Part shown: positions 35,222 through 42,990 of the stretch, piece after piece | Numbering within the stretch: the first letter of the stretch is position 1 | Layout of the letters: each line of letters opens with the position of its first letter | Assembly (NCBI RefSeq): GCF_008297975.1 | Contig: NZ_VLNY01000006.1 | Location: 248,001-312,000 of the forward strand | Length of the DNA: 64,000 nucleotides | Direction of reading: 5' to 3' | Source of the DNA: Antrihabitans cavernicola | Lineage (GTDB): Bacteria; Actinomycetota; Actinomycetes; Mycobacteriales; Mycobacteriaceae | The notes under the pieces: generated by a model | Seen by the model: only the letters and a program-made list of their open reading frames with translations | Told to the model about the DNA's origin: nothing | The model's database searches: none | Program-made: the position numbers and the translations under genes

Positions 35222-35232
35222 GTGCGGCACGC

Positions 35233-35248
35233 TACCGTCTGTGGCGTG
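35233..35248 (+). promoter_or_regulatory. TACCGT -10 box of leaderless murB
   Basis: TACCGT at 35233-35238 ends 7 nt before the GTG of murB. The gap to the divergent DUF2505 gene is too short for a normal leader, so murB is likely leaderless. The same box is found before ppx, the Rv0495c-like gene and rex. Confidence 0.55.
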
Positions 35249-36337
35249 CTGAATCCACGAGTACGCGACCAGCTGATCGCGGCGGGCGCCCGACTCTCCG
35301 ACTCCGTCCCGCTCGCCGGCCTCACCACGCTGCGCGTCGGCGGTCCCGCGGCGGTTCTCGCGGAGTGCGAATCGACGCAAACTCTGGTCGACACCGTGCG
35401 CGCGCTCGATGCGGCGCAGGTGCCGACCTTGATCGTCGCCGGTGGATCGAATCTGTTGATTTCCGATGCCGGATTCGACGGCGTCGTCGTCCGGGTTGCC
35501 AACGCGGGCGTGCAGATCGGCGACGACGCCGTGTACGCCGAGGCCGGTGCGGAATGGGATGCCGTGGTCGCCGCGACCGTCATCGCAGGCTTCGGCGGCC
35601 TGGAATGCCTCTCCGGAATTCCGGGTTCGACGGGTGCGACACCGGTCCAGAACGTCGGCGCCTACGGAGTCGAGATCTCAGGGCTGCTGCGTCGGGTGAG
35701 TCTGTTGGATCGGCGAAGCGGGGACGTGTACTGGGTGGAACCGGACGCGCTCGGTCTCGACTACCGAACCAGCGTGCTCAAACACTCCGACCACGCCTTG
35801 GTCCTCGGCGCCGAATTCGCCCTTCGCTCGGACGGTTCCAGTGCGCCGCTGCGCTATCGCGAATTGGTGAATGCGTTGGGCGCCGCGGAAGGCGAGAGCA
35901 GGCCTGCGGCGGCGGTCCGCGACGCCGTGCTCCGATTGCGCAGCGGTAAGGGCATGGTGCTCGACGCCACCGACCACGACACCTGGAGCGCCGGCTCGTT
36001 CTTCACCAATCCGATCGTGTCGGAGAGCAGCCTCCCGGGGGTGCTCGACACCATCGCAGGCAAGCTGGGTGATGTTGCGGTGCCGCAGTTTCCGGGGACC
36101 AACGGTGTCAAATTGTCGGCTGGTTGGTTGATCGAGCAGGCCGGTTTCGGGAAGGGCTATCCCGACGCCGATGCCGCTGCTCGACTCTCCACCAAGCACA
36201 CGCTGGCGCTGACCAACCGTGGCTCCGCAACGGCCACCGACCTGGTGCGGCTCGCGCGAGCGGTACGCGACGGTGTGCACGGATCGTTCGGGGTCATGTT
36301 GGAGCCGGAGCCGGTCACCGTGGGCATCTCGCTATAG
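35246..36337 (+). CDS. murB: UDP-N-acetylenolpyruvoylglucosamine reductase
   Basis: 363-residue MurB, which reduces UDP-GlcNAc-enolpyruvate to UDP-MurNAc with NADPH in peptidoglycan synthesis. The FAD-binding GGSNLLISD, GIPGSTGATPVQNVGAYG, the YRTSVLK segment and the catalytic SAGSFFTNP serine motif are visible. This is a type I MurB. The frame is open far to the left, but GTG at 35246 follows the -10 box and matches family length. Position matches Rv0482. Confidence 0.95.
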   Translation: MLNPRVRDQLIAAGARLSDSVPLAGLTTLRVGGPAAVLAECESTQTLVDTVRALDAAQVPTLIVAGGSNLLISDAGFDGVVVRVANAGVQIGDDAVYAEAGAEWDAVVAATVIAGFGGLECLSGIPGSTGATPVQNVGAYGVEISGLLRRVSLLDRRSGDVYWVEPDALGLDYRTSVLKHSDHALVLGAEFALRSDGSSAPLRYRELVNALGAAEGESRPAAAVRDAVLRLRSGKGMVLDATDHDTWSAGSFFTNPIVSESSLPGVLDTIAGKLGDVAVPQFPGTNGVKLSAGWLIEQAGFGKGYPDADAAARLSTKHTLALTNRGSATATDLVRLARAVRDGVHGSFGVMLEPEPVTVGISL

Positions 36338-36339
36338 CG

Positions 36340-36885
36340 TCAGGGCATTTCGACAGTTTCGGCTCTGGCGATCTCGGCGATGGCGCGCTTGATGTAGTCC
36401 GTTGTCGGGATGTGCGCCGTCGCCGCGAGATCGGCAATGACCAGCACGGCTGCCTGCAGGTAAGCCGTGCGAGCCCGCTTGGGCGTCTCGTCGTCGGGAT
36501 CGGAAACCCCGAGTGCGCCGGTGAGCACGTCTGCGACAGCGGACACGTCGAGGTGCGGTAGCCAGCCGATCGCGCCGCGGGCGGTGCGTTCCAGCACGGC
36601 ATGAACGTCGTCACTGGTGAGGCCGTCGGGATGCAGAGTCTCGAGCAGTTCTCGCACGATCCCGGCGTGCACACCGCTGACCTGCGGATTCGGCAACTTC
36701 GCGAGGTCGTCGAGCGCGTCGCTCAGAGCCGACGAGTCGGTGCCGCGGACCGCAGTCAGCGCGTCGTCGGTCGCGTCGGCGATCTTGCGGGGAATCGCCG
36801 GCCATTCGGTGGGCCACATGGTTGCGAGCTTTCCATAGGTCACCGACAACAACCGCTCATGGCGCAATGCGCCGACAATGCCCAC
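36340..36885 (-). CDS. Hypothetical protein
   Basis: About 181 residues, mostly helical, no membrane segment and no motif I recognise. Visible features are LPNPQVSGVHAGIVRELLETL and RAIAEIARAETVEMP at the end. It converges on murB with 2 bp between stops and diverges from the small gene at 36941. The start is uncertain: GTG at 36885 is used because it leaves room for a divergent promoter; the frame remains open upstream. Confidence 0.55.
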   Translation of the reverse strand: MGIVGALRHERLLSVTYGKLATMWPTEWPAIPRKIADATDDALTAVRGTDSSALSDALDDLAKLPNPQVSGVHAGIVRELLETLHPDGLTSDDVHAVLERTARGAIGWLPHLDVSAVADVLTGALGVSDPDDETPKRARTAYLQAAVLVIADLAATAHIPTTDYIKRAIAEIARAETVEMP

Positions 36886-36940
36886 ACTGGAGAGGTGCCC
36901 GTCGGCGAGCGGCGTGGCGATCGAGCCGTCAGGAGCAGCA

Positions 36941-37351
36941 ATGGCCGCGAATGGACCGTTCGGGTTCGATCCCGAAGACATCGAGCGTGTGATGCGCGAG
37001 GCCGGCGACGGTGTCCGCGAGTTGGTGGAGGGGCTCAACAAGTTCGTCGAACCCGGAAAGTCCGCAGGCTGGTCGAACCTGTTTGCCGACTTCGCGCGCG
37101 GCGCAACACCTCGACCGTCGGCCCCGCCTGCACCCGAGCAGGAGACCACGGGTCAGAAGGGCGACGGGGTCTGGGCGATCTTCATCGTCGACGACGACGG
37201 TGTCGCTCGCGCGGATCAAGTCTTCGCCACCGAACTCGACGCACTGCGGGCACACCGCGACAACACTGACAGTCGCCGCCAGGTTCGCTTCCTGCCCTAC
37301 GGCATGTCGATCAGCATCTTCGACAAGTTGTCGACTACGACCGACGACTGA
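36941..37351 (+). CDS. Hypothetical protein
   Basis: 136-residue protein. Its N-terminal third (FGFDPEDIERVMREAGDGV) is amphipathic, followed by a Pro/Ala-rich linker and a compact C-terminal part (GDGVWAIFIVDDDGVARADQ, VRFLPYGMSISIFD). AGGAG 7-11 nt before the ATG at 36941 fixes the start. No family recognised. Its end overlaps the convergent SDR gene by 17 bp. Confidence 0.6.
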   Translation: MAANGPFGFDPEDIERVMREAGDGVRELVEGLNKFVEPGKSAGWSNLFADFARGATPRPSAPPAPEQETTGQKGDGVWAIFIVDDDGVARADQVFATELDALRAHRDNTDSRRQVRFLPYGMSISIFDKLSTTTDD

Positions 37352-38075
37352 ACTGCCCCGGCACCGCACCCTGATCGCGGGGTCGGACGATGATCTGGTC
37401 GAGGTTCACGTGCGGCGGCCGGGATGCGACGAAGCCGATGATCTCCGCAATGTCGTCGGCGAGGAGTGGATCGATGCCGTCGTAGACCTTCGCGGCCTTC
37501 TCCGCGTCGCCGTGGAAGCGCACCAGCGAAAATTCGGTTTCCACTGCGCCAGGGGCAATTTCGGTGAGTCGTACCGGCTTGCCCAGCAGCTCGCCCCGCA
37601 GTGTGCGGTGCACCATCGCCTGACCGTGCTTGGCCGCGGTGTAGCCCGCGCCGTTGTCGTAGGGGCCCAACGCGGCGACCGAGGTGATGGTGACGATGAG
37701 GCCGTCGCCGGACTCGATCAGCTTCGGCAGCAACGCCTTCGTGATCCGCAGCGTGCCGAGAACATTGGTCTCCCACATCCACTGCCAGTCGTCGAGGTCG
37801 GCTTCGGCAATGGGCGCAAGGCCTTTCGCGCCACCGGCGTTGTTGACCAGGACATCGACGCGGGGGATGACGGCGGTGAACGCATCGACCGAATCCTCGT
37901 CGGTGACGTCGAGTTCCAGTGCGGTACCGCCGATCTCGTCGGCCAGCTTTTCGAGTCGGTCCAGGCGACGAGCGCCGACGAACACGTGATAGCCGGCAGC
38001 GGCGAGTGTGCGTGCCGCTGCTTCACCGATCCCCGAGCTGGCACCTGTGACAACTGCTGTGCGCTGTGTAGTCAT
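37335..38075 (-). CDS. SDR oxidoreductase (Rv0484c-like)
   Basis: 246-residue short-chain dehydrogenase with TGASSGIG (near residue 10), NNAGG and catalytic YTAAK. GARR after strand 2 suggests NADP preference. It corresponds to Rv0484c, between murB and the ROK regulator. ATG at 38075 (MTTQRT) is chosen; the frame is open upstream. Substrate unknown. Confidence 0.88.
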   Translation of the reverse strand: MTTQRTAVVTGASSGIGEAAARTLAAAGYHVFVGARRLDRLEKLADEIGGTALELDVTDEDSVDAFTAVIPRVDVLVNNAGGAKGLAPIAEADLDDWQWMWETNVLGTLRITKALLPKLIESGDGLIVTITSVAALGPYDNGAGYTAAKHGQAMVHRTLRGELLGKPVRLTEIAPGAVETEFSLVRFHGDAEKAAKVYDGIDPLLADDIAEIIGFVASRPPHVNLDQIIVRPRDQGAVPGQFSRRS

Positions 38076-38102
38076 GGGTTCGATCCTAGGGTGCCCGGTT
38101 GC

Positions 38103-38170
38103 CCCGCTGATCACGAGCAATTGGTGGCAGTTCTCGCGGATTTCGCCACCTGTTGCTCGTGATCAGCGGG
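38103..38170. repeat. Family 1 palindrome, copy C (perfect arms)
   Basis: Arms CCCGCTGATCACGAGCAA (38103-38120) and its exact inverse (38153-38170), 18 bp each with no mismatch. Nested inside are GGTGGC (38123-38128) and GCCACC (38145-38150). It occupies the gap between two genes pointing left, so it would end the dioxygenase transcript before the SDR gene. Confidence 0.8.
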
Positions 38171-38178
38171 CGAGGGGA

Positions 38179-39126
38179 TCAGCTGGCGACGGGCTCGTCG
38201 ATGACGGAGTAGTGCTCGGCGTCACCGGTGACCACTCGACTGCGCTCGCCGCGGACGTTCACGGGCACATCGCCGGCAAGGGTGATGCGGTTGAGGCGAC
38301 GGTACTGATCGTCGTAGTCGGCGACGGCGTAGTGCTGCGTTGCGCGGTTGTCCCAGATCGCGACGTCGCCTGCCTGCCAGTTCCAGCGTGCCGTGTTCTC
38401 CAATTTGGTCACGCGATCCTGCAGCAGGTTGAACAGGATCTGCGACTCTTTGGAACTCAGCCCGACGAACTGCTTGACGAAATGGCCGAGCAGCAGCGTG
38501 CGCTCGCCGGTCTCGGGGTGCACGCGGACGACGGGGTGCTCGGTTTCGAACTCGGTGGACTCGAACTCGGCGCGGTATTCCTTGCTTTTCTCGTCGTTGA
38601 TCGCGTCGGCGCTGGCAGCGGCGTAGTCGTAGCGGTTGGAGTGCACGGCCCACAGGTTCTCCACCAGGTGCTTCAGGGGCGTGGGGAGGGCTTCGTAGGC
38701 GGCCGTCGTCGACGCCCAGGTGGTGGAGCCGCCGTATTCCGGCAGGGACACGGCGCGCAGGATCGACGCCTTCGGGATGCGGTCGACGAACGTGACGTCG
38801 GTGTGCCAGCTGTTGGCCTTGCCGTAGTCGGAATCGATCGCCAAGGTCTTCACGCCGCGCGAGGTGACGGTGGGATGCGGGGTGGTGGGAGAGCCGAGGA
38901 GTTCGGCGAACTCATGCTGCGAGTCGTCGTCCAGGTGATCCTGGCCGCGGAAGAAGATCACCTTGTTTTCGAGCAGAGCCTTGCGGATCAGCGAGATCGT
39001 TGCCGGATCGAGGTCACCGCCGAGTCGCACGCCGTCGATCCGTGCGCCGATATTGGCGCCGAGTTTGACGACCGAGGCTGTGCGCGCGGGGACGGTTTGG
39101 GAGCTGGGGGCGAAATCGATGGACAT
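38179..39126 (-). CDS. TauD/AtsK-type 2-oxoglutarate-dependent dioxygenase
   Basis: 315-residue Fe(II)/2-oxoglutarate dioxygenase. The iron ligands are visible as HTD in SWHTDVTF (near residue 108) and the distal His in NRATQHYAV, with a 2-oxoglutarate-binding Arg in YRRLNRITL. Relatives release sulfite or sulfate from taurine, alkylsulfonates or alkyl sulfate esters when sulfur is scarce; the sequence is closest to the AtsK/alkylsulfatase style. It is divergent from a cysteine-rich leader peptide and a ROK regulator, which fits a sulfur-scavenging role. Confidence 0.88.
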   Translation of the reverse strand: MSIDFAPSSQTVPARTASVVKLGANIGARIDGVRLGGDLDPATISLIRKALLENKVIFFRGQDHLDDDSQHEFAELLGSPTTPHPTVTSRGVKTLAIDSDYGKANSWHTDVTFVDRIPKASILRAVSLPEYGGSTTWASTTAAYEALPTPLKHLVENLWAVHSNRYDYAAASADAINDEKSKEYRAEFESTEFETEHPVVRVHPETGERTLLLGHFVKQFVGLSSKESQILFNLLQDRVTKLENTARWNWQAGDVAIWDNRATQHYAVADYDDQYRRLNRITLAGDVPVNVRGERSRVVTGDAEHYSVIDEPVAS

Positions 39127-39263
39127 GGGTGCCTTTCGCGCAGAAGAGGATTGGAAATTCGACGCCTCCGACGAAAGCAGCCGTTCGGACTGCGCGAAAT
39201 GCTTTCTGTCACTGTGATCCCAATCGCTGCGTCATTCCCCCGCCGCTTCGCTCGCCCCTGCGA

Positions 39264-39292
39264 TTGGACAAAATCCGCCAGGGTGCTAACTT
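39264..39292 (+). promoter_or_regulatory. Promoter of the leader peptide and ROK gene
   Basis: TTGGAC (39264-39269), a 17-bp spacer and TAACTT (39287-39292) form a good housekeeping promoter. The -10 box ends 7 nt before the ATG of the leader peptide at 39300, so the transcript should start at or next to that ATG. Confidence 0.65.
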
Positions 39293-39299
39293 TGGCGCT

Positions 39300-39413
39300 A
39301 TGTCTACCGGCCAGTCGTCCGCGCTGCGGGTCACCTATGTGACCGCTGCGCTGGGTTCGCGGCTGCCTCTTGCGCGGGAATTGTGTTGTTCCTGTCGCTG
39401 CCTCTGCAGCTGA
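39300..39413 (+). CDS. Leaderless cysteine-rich leader peptide
   Basis: 37-codon reading frame beginning right after the promoter, without a ribosome site. The last nine residues are CCSCRCLCS, so five cysteine codons stand just before the stop. Short leaderless peptides with clustered cysteines are known in mycobacteria as cysteine-sensing attenuators: ribosomes stall on the Cys codons when cysteine is low and change the fold of the downstream RNA. This one precedes a ROK regulator divergent from a sulfonate/sulfate-ester dioxygenase. Translation is inferred, not shown. Confidence 0.6.
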   Translation: MSTGQSSALRVTYVTAALGSRLPLARELCCSCRCLCS

Positions 39414-39440
39414 CACGCGCCCGCAATTCGGATGCCGTCG

Positions 39441-39515
39441 GCACTGCCCGCCGATATTTGCGCTGGTCCAGTGCTGTCTGCCTACCGCAAAGACATAGTC
39501 CCGTGCGTTCGGGAC
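39441..39515 (+). promoter_or_regulatory. Candidate attenuator/RBS-masking hairpins after the leader peptide
   Basis: Two stems can form between the leader stop and the ROK start: GCACTG (39441-39446) with CAGTGC (39469-39474), and GTCCCG (39498-39503) with CGGGAC (39510-39515). The second ends 6 nt before the AAGGAA ribosome site (39522-39527) and could hide it. No poly-T terminator is seen, so control would be at translation or by Rho. Confidence 0.35.
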
Positions 39516-39531
39516 CCAAGCAAGGAACATC

Positions 39532-40773
39532 ATGTCAACAGCGACATTCGCTTCCCCGCAAGTACTTTCTCGCCCTTCCCCTAACCGTGTTCAGGTAGTC
39601 GCACCGGAATTGCGGATCGCTGACAACCCAGCCGCCGCTGTCTTGCGCGCTGCGTCCGGTCAGGGTCCGATTTCGCGTGACGCGGCCTCCCGCGATACCG
39701 GTTTGAGTATCGCGACCGTCAATCGCCAGGTAGCAGTCCTGCTTGGAGCGGGACTGCTGCGGGAACGGGCCGACCTCACCGCCTCGGGTGCGATCGGCCG
39801 GCCGCGTGTTCCGTTCGAGGTCAACCACGAGTTGTACCTAACGGTGGGTATTCATATCGGCGCCGTCGTCACCAGCGTCATCGCCAGCGATCTACGCGGC
39901 CGCATCCTCGGCGGCGTGGAAATCCCTACGCCGCAAGGAGATCAGAACGCGGCGTTGGGATCGATCGCCCGCAGTGCGCGTGCGTTCACCGCGCGATGGC
40001 ACCGGCGTCAGCCCCTGTGGGTGGGCGTCGCGCTGGGCGGCCGCGTGGACGCGGCGTCGGGCGTCGTCGATCATCCGCGCCTCGGTTGGACCGGTGCGCG
40101 AGTCGGTTCGATCGTCGGCGAAGCACTCGGGCTGCCGGTGTCGGTCTCGGCGCACGTCGAGGCGATGGCAGCATCCGAATTGTTGCTTGCGCCAAAAATT
40201 TCCGAGGATCGACAGACGTCGGGCACCAGCCTGTACTTCTACGCTCGAGAGACGGCGGGCGTTGCCCTGACCATCGACGGCCGAGTGCACACACCCAACA
40301 ACGGTCCGGGATCGGTCGCGCATCTACCGACCGGCTCGGACGTGATCTGCGAATGCGGGCAGCGTGGTTGCTTGGAAGCGACGATCAGCGATCGGGGTGT
40401 CGCCGCACGGGCCGTACGACTCGGTATCGTCGATCGTCCGACCGTTGCCAGCCTGTACACCGCAGCAAGCTCGGGTTCGGTTGCGGCGCATGATCTTCTG
40501 GTCGAGCGGGCGCAGGTGCTGGGGCGAACGGTCGCGATGCTGCGTGACCTGTTCAACCCCGATCGGGTGATCTTGGGCGGTCAGGCGTTCACCGAATATC
40601 CGGCGGGCATTCCGCACGTAGCGGAGGCGTTTGCGGCGACGTCGACCCTGGCGCGCAAGGACGTTCGCGTCAGCGGCTTCGGTAAGCGGGTGCAGGAATT
40701 CGCTGCCGGTGTGACGTCGTTGAGTGCGATCTACGCCGATCCGCTGCCGTCGATGCGGCGCGCGCTCGGCTGA
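39532..40773 (+). CDS. ROK family transcriptional regulator (Rv0485-like)
   Basis: 413-residue ROK protein: N-terminal winged helix (ISRDAASRDTGLSIATVNRQV, about residues 42-62) and a sugar-kinase-like domain with the zinc motif CECGQRGCLEA. Kinase-type ATP residues are weak, as usual in regulators. It corresponds to Rv0485, which in M. tuberculosis lies directly before mshA; here 3 kb of accessory genes separate them. AAGGAA precedes the ATG. The upstream cysteine-rich leader suggests that its synthesis answers to cysteine supply. Confidence 0.88.
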   Translation: MSTATFASPQVLSRPSPNRVQVVAPELRIADNPAAAVLRAASGQGPISRDAASRDTGLSIATVNRQVAVLLGAGLLRERADLTASGAIGRPRVPFEVNHELYLTVGIHIGAVVTSVIASDLRGRILGGVEIPTPQGDQNAALGSIARSARAFTARWHRRQPLWVGVALGGRVDAASGVVDHPRLGWTGARVGSIVGEALGLPVSVSAHVEAMAASELLLAPKISEDRQTSGTSLYFYARETAGVALTIDGRVHTPNNGPGSVAHLPTGSDVICECGQRGCLEATISDRGVAARAVRLGIVDRPTVASLYTAASSGSVAAHDLLVERAQVLGRTVAMLRDLFNPDRVILGGQAFTEYPAGIPHVAEAFAATSTLARKDVRVSGFGKRVQEFAAGVTSLSAIYADPLPSMRRALG

Positions 40774-40780
40774 CCACCCT

Positions 40781-40831
40781 GGGTGAATGTACCTTTCGTT
40801 CGGTCAGATCGAACGAAAGGTACATTCACCC
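40781..40831. terminator. Perfect long bidirectional hairpin
   Basis: Arms 40781-40802 (begins GGGTGAATGTACC) and 40810-40831 are exact inverse copies of 22 bp around the loop GTCAGAT. It sits between the convergent ROK gene and the tocopherol-cyclase-like gene, whose stop codon lies inside the right arm. It is unrelated in sequence to palindrome families 1 and 2. Confidence 0.85.
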
Positions 40832-41856
40832 CGAATGGGGGCGGGCATCGGTTGCGTCCGGTGCTCCGCCTCGTCGGGTGACTTCTGCTCTGGCACGATC
40901 GATGCTGCCGTGCTCGAGGGCGGCAAGATCGGTTTCGCCGCTCCAGATGATCTTGGCGCGATGACGTACGACGACGTTCATATGTCCCGCAAGGTGTTCG
41001 ATCGCACCGGGGACGTTACGACGCTCGTCGGGTAACGGCACCGGCAGGACGTGTGCGGCGCCGAGCGGCGAGTTTCCCTCGATCTCAATTCGTACTGCGC
41101 ACTGCGTCCGTGCAACGACCACTTCTCGTCGCTCACCTTGGCCCGCACCGCCGAAACGCCCGGGTTGCCGAGCCTGATCAGCTTGCCGTCGGGCAGTCGC
41201 GCCACCACTGCCGTCACTTCGGTGCGAAGTGGACCGGCCGTTACCTGGCCGCCAGCAAAGGCGACACAGGCCTCGGGTTCGGCGAAGCCCTGCGCCTGGC
41301 CCCACCACCACGATTCCGGGAATCCGCCTTTGCCCCAGTTCTTTTCGGCGTAAATCTGGGCGCCGTCGAGGTTCCATTCCTCGTCGCCGACGGTCGCCGT
41401 CCCGCGCACCGTTGCGCCGAGCAGCCACGGATGCCAGTACTGATTGAGTGCAGGAACGGCTTGAAACACGCTCGACCCGCCGAACGAGCGCCGCGACCAT
41501 GTCACCGGATCCGATATCTGCACGTCCAGTCGCGCGTCGGGTCCCATGTCGACGACAACGCGATCGGCAGAAGCGCGAAACGCCGTACCTGCACTGGCGC
41601 CCAACGCTTCTGGATCGGCGACCCCGTCCGGATGCGCGACGGTGCGCAGAAACCCGTTGGGATGCGACGCGAGTCCCAGCGTCGACCACGTCCCGTCGTC
41701 AGCCCGATTGATACCGATCAGCGCGATCAGCACCCGTCCGCTTTCCGGCAATGTGAACCGCCAGAAGTAGCCCTCCATTGCGACATCGTGAGCGCGCAAC
41801 GGATCACCGAAGGGCAGGTCGGCGCCGGTGGAACGGTAGCGATCGAGCAGCGACAT
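40826..41856 (-). pseudogene. Tocopherol-cyclase-like protein, frameshifted
   Basis: The first 255 or so residues match the tocopherol cyclase family, with the hallmark EKNWGKGGFPESWWWGQAQG. After GRSAQYE the frame changes: the frame one base back continues sensibly with IEIEGNSPLGAAHVLPVPLP and ends at 40826 after HGSIDRARAEV. The break is at about 41087-41091, in an AATT context, and adding one A would restore one frame of about 343 residues. Either a real recent mutation or a sequencing error. In actinobacteria these proteins are not known to make tocopherol. Confidence 0.7.
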
Positions 41857-41881
41857 AAGTAGACCGTAGCCCTGACAAACC

Positions 41882-41918
41882 TAGCGCTGATTCAGCGCTA
41901 GTGCGCTGAAATAGCGCT
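41882..41918 (+). promoter_or_regulatory. vapBC operator array
   Basis: TAGCGCTGATTCAGCGCTA (41882-41900) is a perfect 19-bp palindrome, followed by further CGCTGA and TAGCGCT half-sites up to the vapB start codon. Repeated palindromes at this place are typical for autoregulation by VapBC complexes. Confidence 0.65.
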
Positions 41919-42155
41919 ATGGCGACAATTCAGATCAGAGAGATACCCGAGGACGCGTACGAAGCGATACGTCGTCGTGCGAAGTCTCACGGACAGTCGA
42001 TCCAGGCGTACATGCGAGAAGTCGTCATCGACTTTGCATTTGCGCCGACGAAAAGTGAGGCCATCGAGTATCTCGAGGCGTCGCTCGTGGGTGCCGATCA
42101 CTCTTGGTTGACACCGGACCTCGTTGTCGACGCGATTCATGCCGATCGTCGATAG
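41919..42155 (+). CDS. vapB: VapB/FitA-like ribbon-helix-helix antitoxin
   Basis: 78-residue antitoxin. The N-terminal IQIREIPEDAYEAIRRRAKSHG with SIQAYMRE is the ribbon-helix-helix DNA-binding unit of the FitA/VapB type; the C-terminal part should wrap the toxin. It overlaps vapC by 17 bp. It likely represses its own promoter through the TAGCGCT array just upstream. Confidence 0.85.
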   Translation: MATIQIREIPEDAYEAIRRRAKSHGQSIQAYMREVVIDFAFAPTKSEAIEYLEASLVGADHSWLTPDLVVDAIHADRR

Positions 42156-42561
42156 TCGCGCGGACATCGTCGTCGACGCGAACGTCTTGATTTTTGCTGC
42201 ACTCGACGTTGGACCGCGTGGCGCTGACCTACGCGCACGACTCGATAATTCACGTTGTCACGCACCGCATTTGATCGATGCGGAGTTCGGCAACGTGTTG
42301 CGGAAGATGGTCGGCAGCGGCAAATTGAACATCGAACGTGCCGAGGTCGCGCGCATCCACGGTCCACGCTTGATCAACTATCGCTACAGTCACCACGGTT
42401 CGATCGGCGATTCAGCATGGAGGTTGCGAGACAATCTGTCGTATTACGACAGCCTCTACGTGACGCTTGCCGCTGGACTCGGCATTTCACTGTTCACTGC
42501 CGATAGGCGACTTTCAAATTCGCCAGGCCTACCGTGCCGCGTCGAACCGATCGAGTTCTAA
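42139..42561 (+). CDS. vapC: VapC-type PIN-domain ribonuclease toxin
   Basis: 140-residue PIN-domain toxin with the acidic active-site residues in place: D in VVDANVLI (near residue 13), E in DAEFGNVL, D in YYDSLYVTLA and D in FTADRRL. VapC toxins cleave tRNA or rRNA. The ATG at 42139 lies within the end of vapB. The pair seems complete and functional. Confidence 0.88.
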   Translation: MPIVDSRADIVVDANVLIFAALDVGPRGADLRARLDNSRCHAPHLIDAEFGNVLRKMVGSGKLNIERAEVARIHGPRLINYRYSHHGSIGDSAWRLRDNLSYYDSLYVTLAAGLGISLFTADRRLSNSPGLPCRVEPIEF

Positions 42562-42953
42562 CCCTGCTTCAACACCGCCTGCGACTGTGTCACCTGCGCT
42601 ACCAACTTGCCATCGCCGTCGCGCACCTCGGTGACAACTGCGATCGTCGAGCGTCCGACGTGGATCGGTCGCGCCGTGGCCGTGACCGTGCCTTTCCGAA
42701 CGCCCCGGGTGAAGACGGTGCTCGAGCTGGTGGTCGAGGTGAAGGACCCTTCCGGCAGATTGAGAAACGCGCAGACGGCTCCGATGGTGTCGGCGAGCGT
42801 CATGATCGCGCCGCCGTGCATGGCTCCGCCCGTCGTGGTGCGGTCTTCGCTCCATTCGAGGGTGCCGACCGCCTCGTAGGGCGACGCCGAGACCAGCACG
42901 ATGCCGGTGGCTACTGCAAACGGGATGGCCGCGACGATGTCGGTTGGGTTCAT
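42558..42953 (-). CDS. PaaI-type hotdog thioesterase
   Basis: 131-residue hotdog-fold protein with the PaaI signature region GGAMHGGAIMTLADTIGAVC (catalytic Asp on the central helix). It would hydrolyse acyl- or aryl-CoA thioesters. It converges on vapC with a 4-bp overlap and diverges from the hydrolase gene at 42991. Substrate unknown. Confidence 0.85.
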   Translation of the reverse strand: MNPTDIVAAIPFAVATGIVLVSASPYEAVGTLEWSEDRTTTGGAMHGGAIMTLADTIGAVCAFLNLPEGSFTSTTSSSTVFTRGVRKGTVTATARPIHVGRSTIAVVTEVRDGDGKLVAQVTQSQAVLKQG

Positions 42954-42990
42954 ATTTCCCGAGCCTAGTAGCCGCGTAGCGTTGCGCAGC

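Noticed and set aside
34712-35245. Long N-terminal extension of murB
   Set aside because: It runs antisense through a clear DUF2505 gene and exceeds MurB length by 178 residues.
39129-39299. Upstream in-frame extension of the cysteine-rich leader (would give 94 residues)
   Set aside because: The extension lies before the promoter and over the dioxygenase promoter; the cysteines in it look accidental.
40787-41035. A small plus-strand gene after the ROK regulator
   Set aside because: The frame is only the hairpin and the antisense of the cyclase-like gene end.
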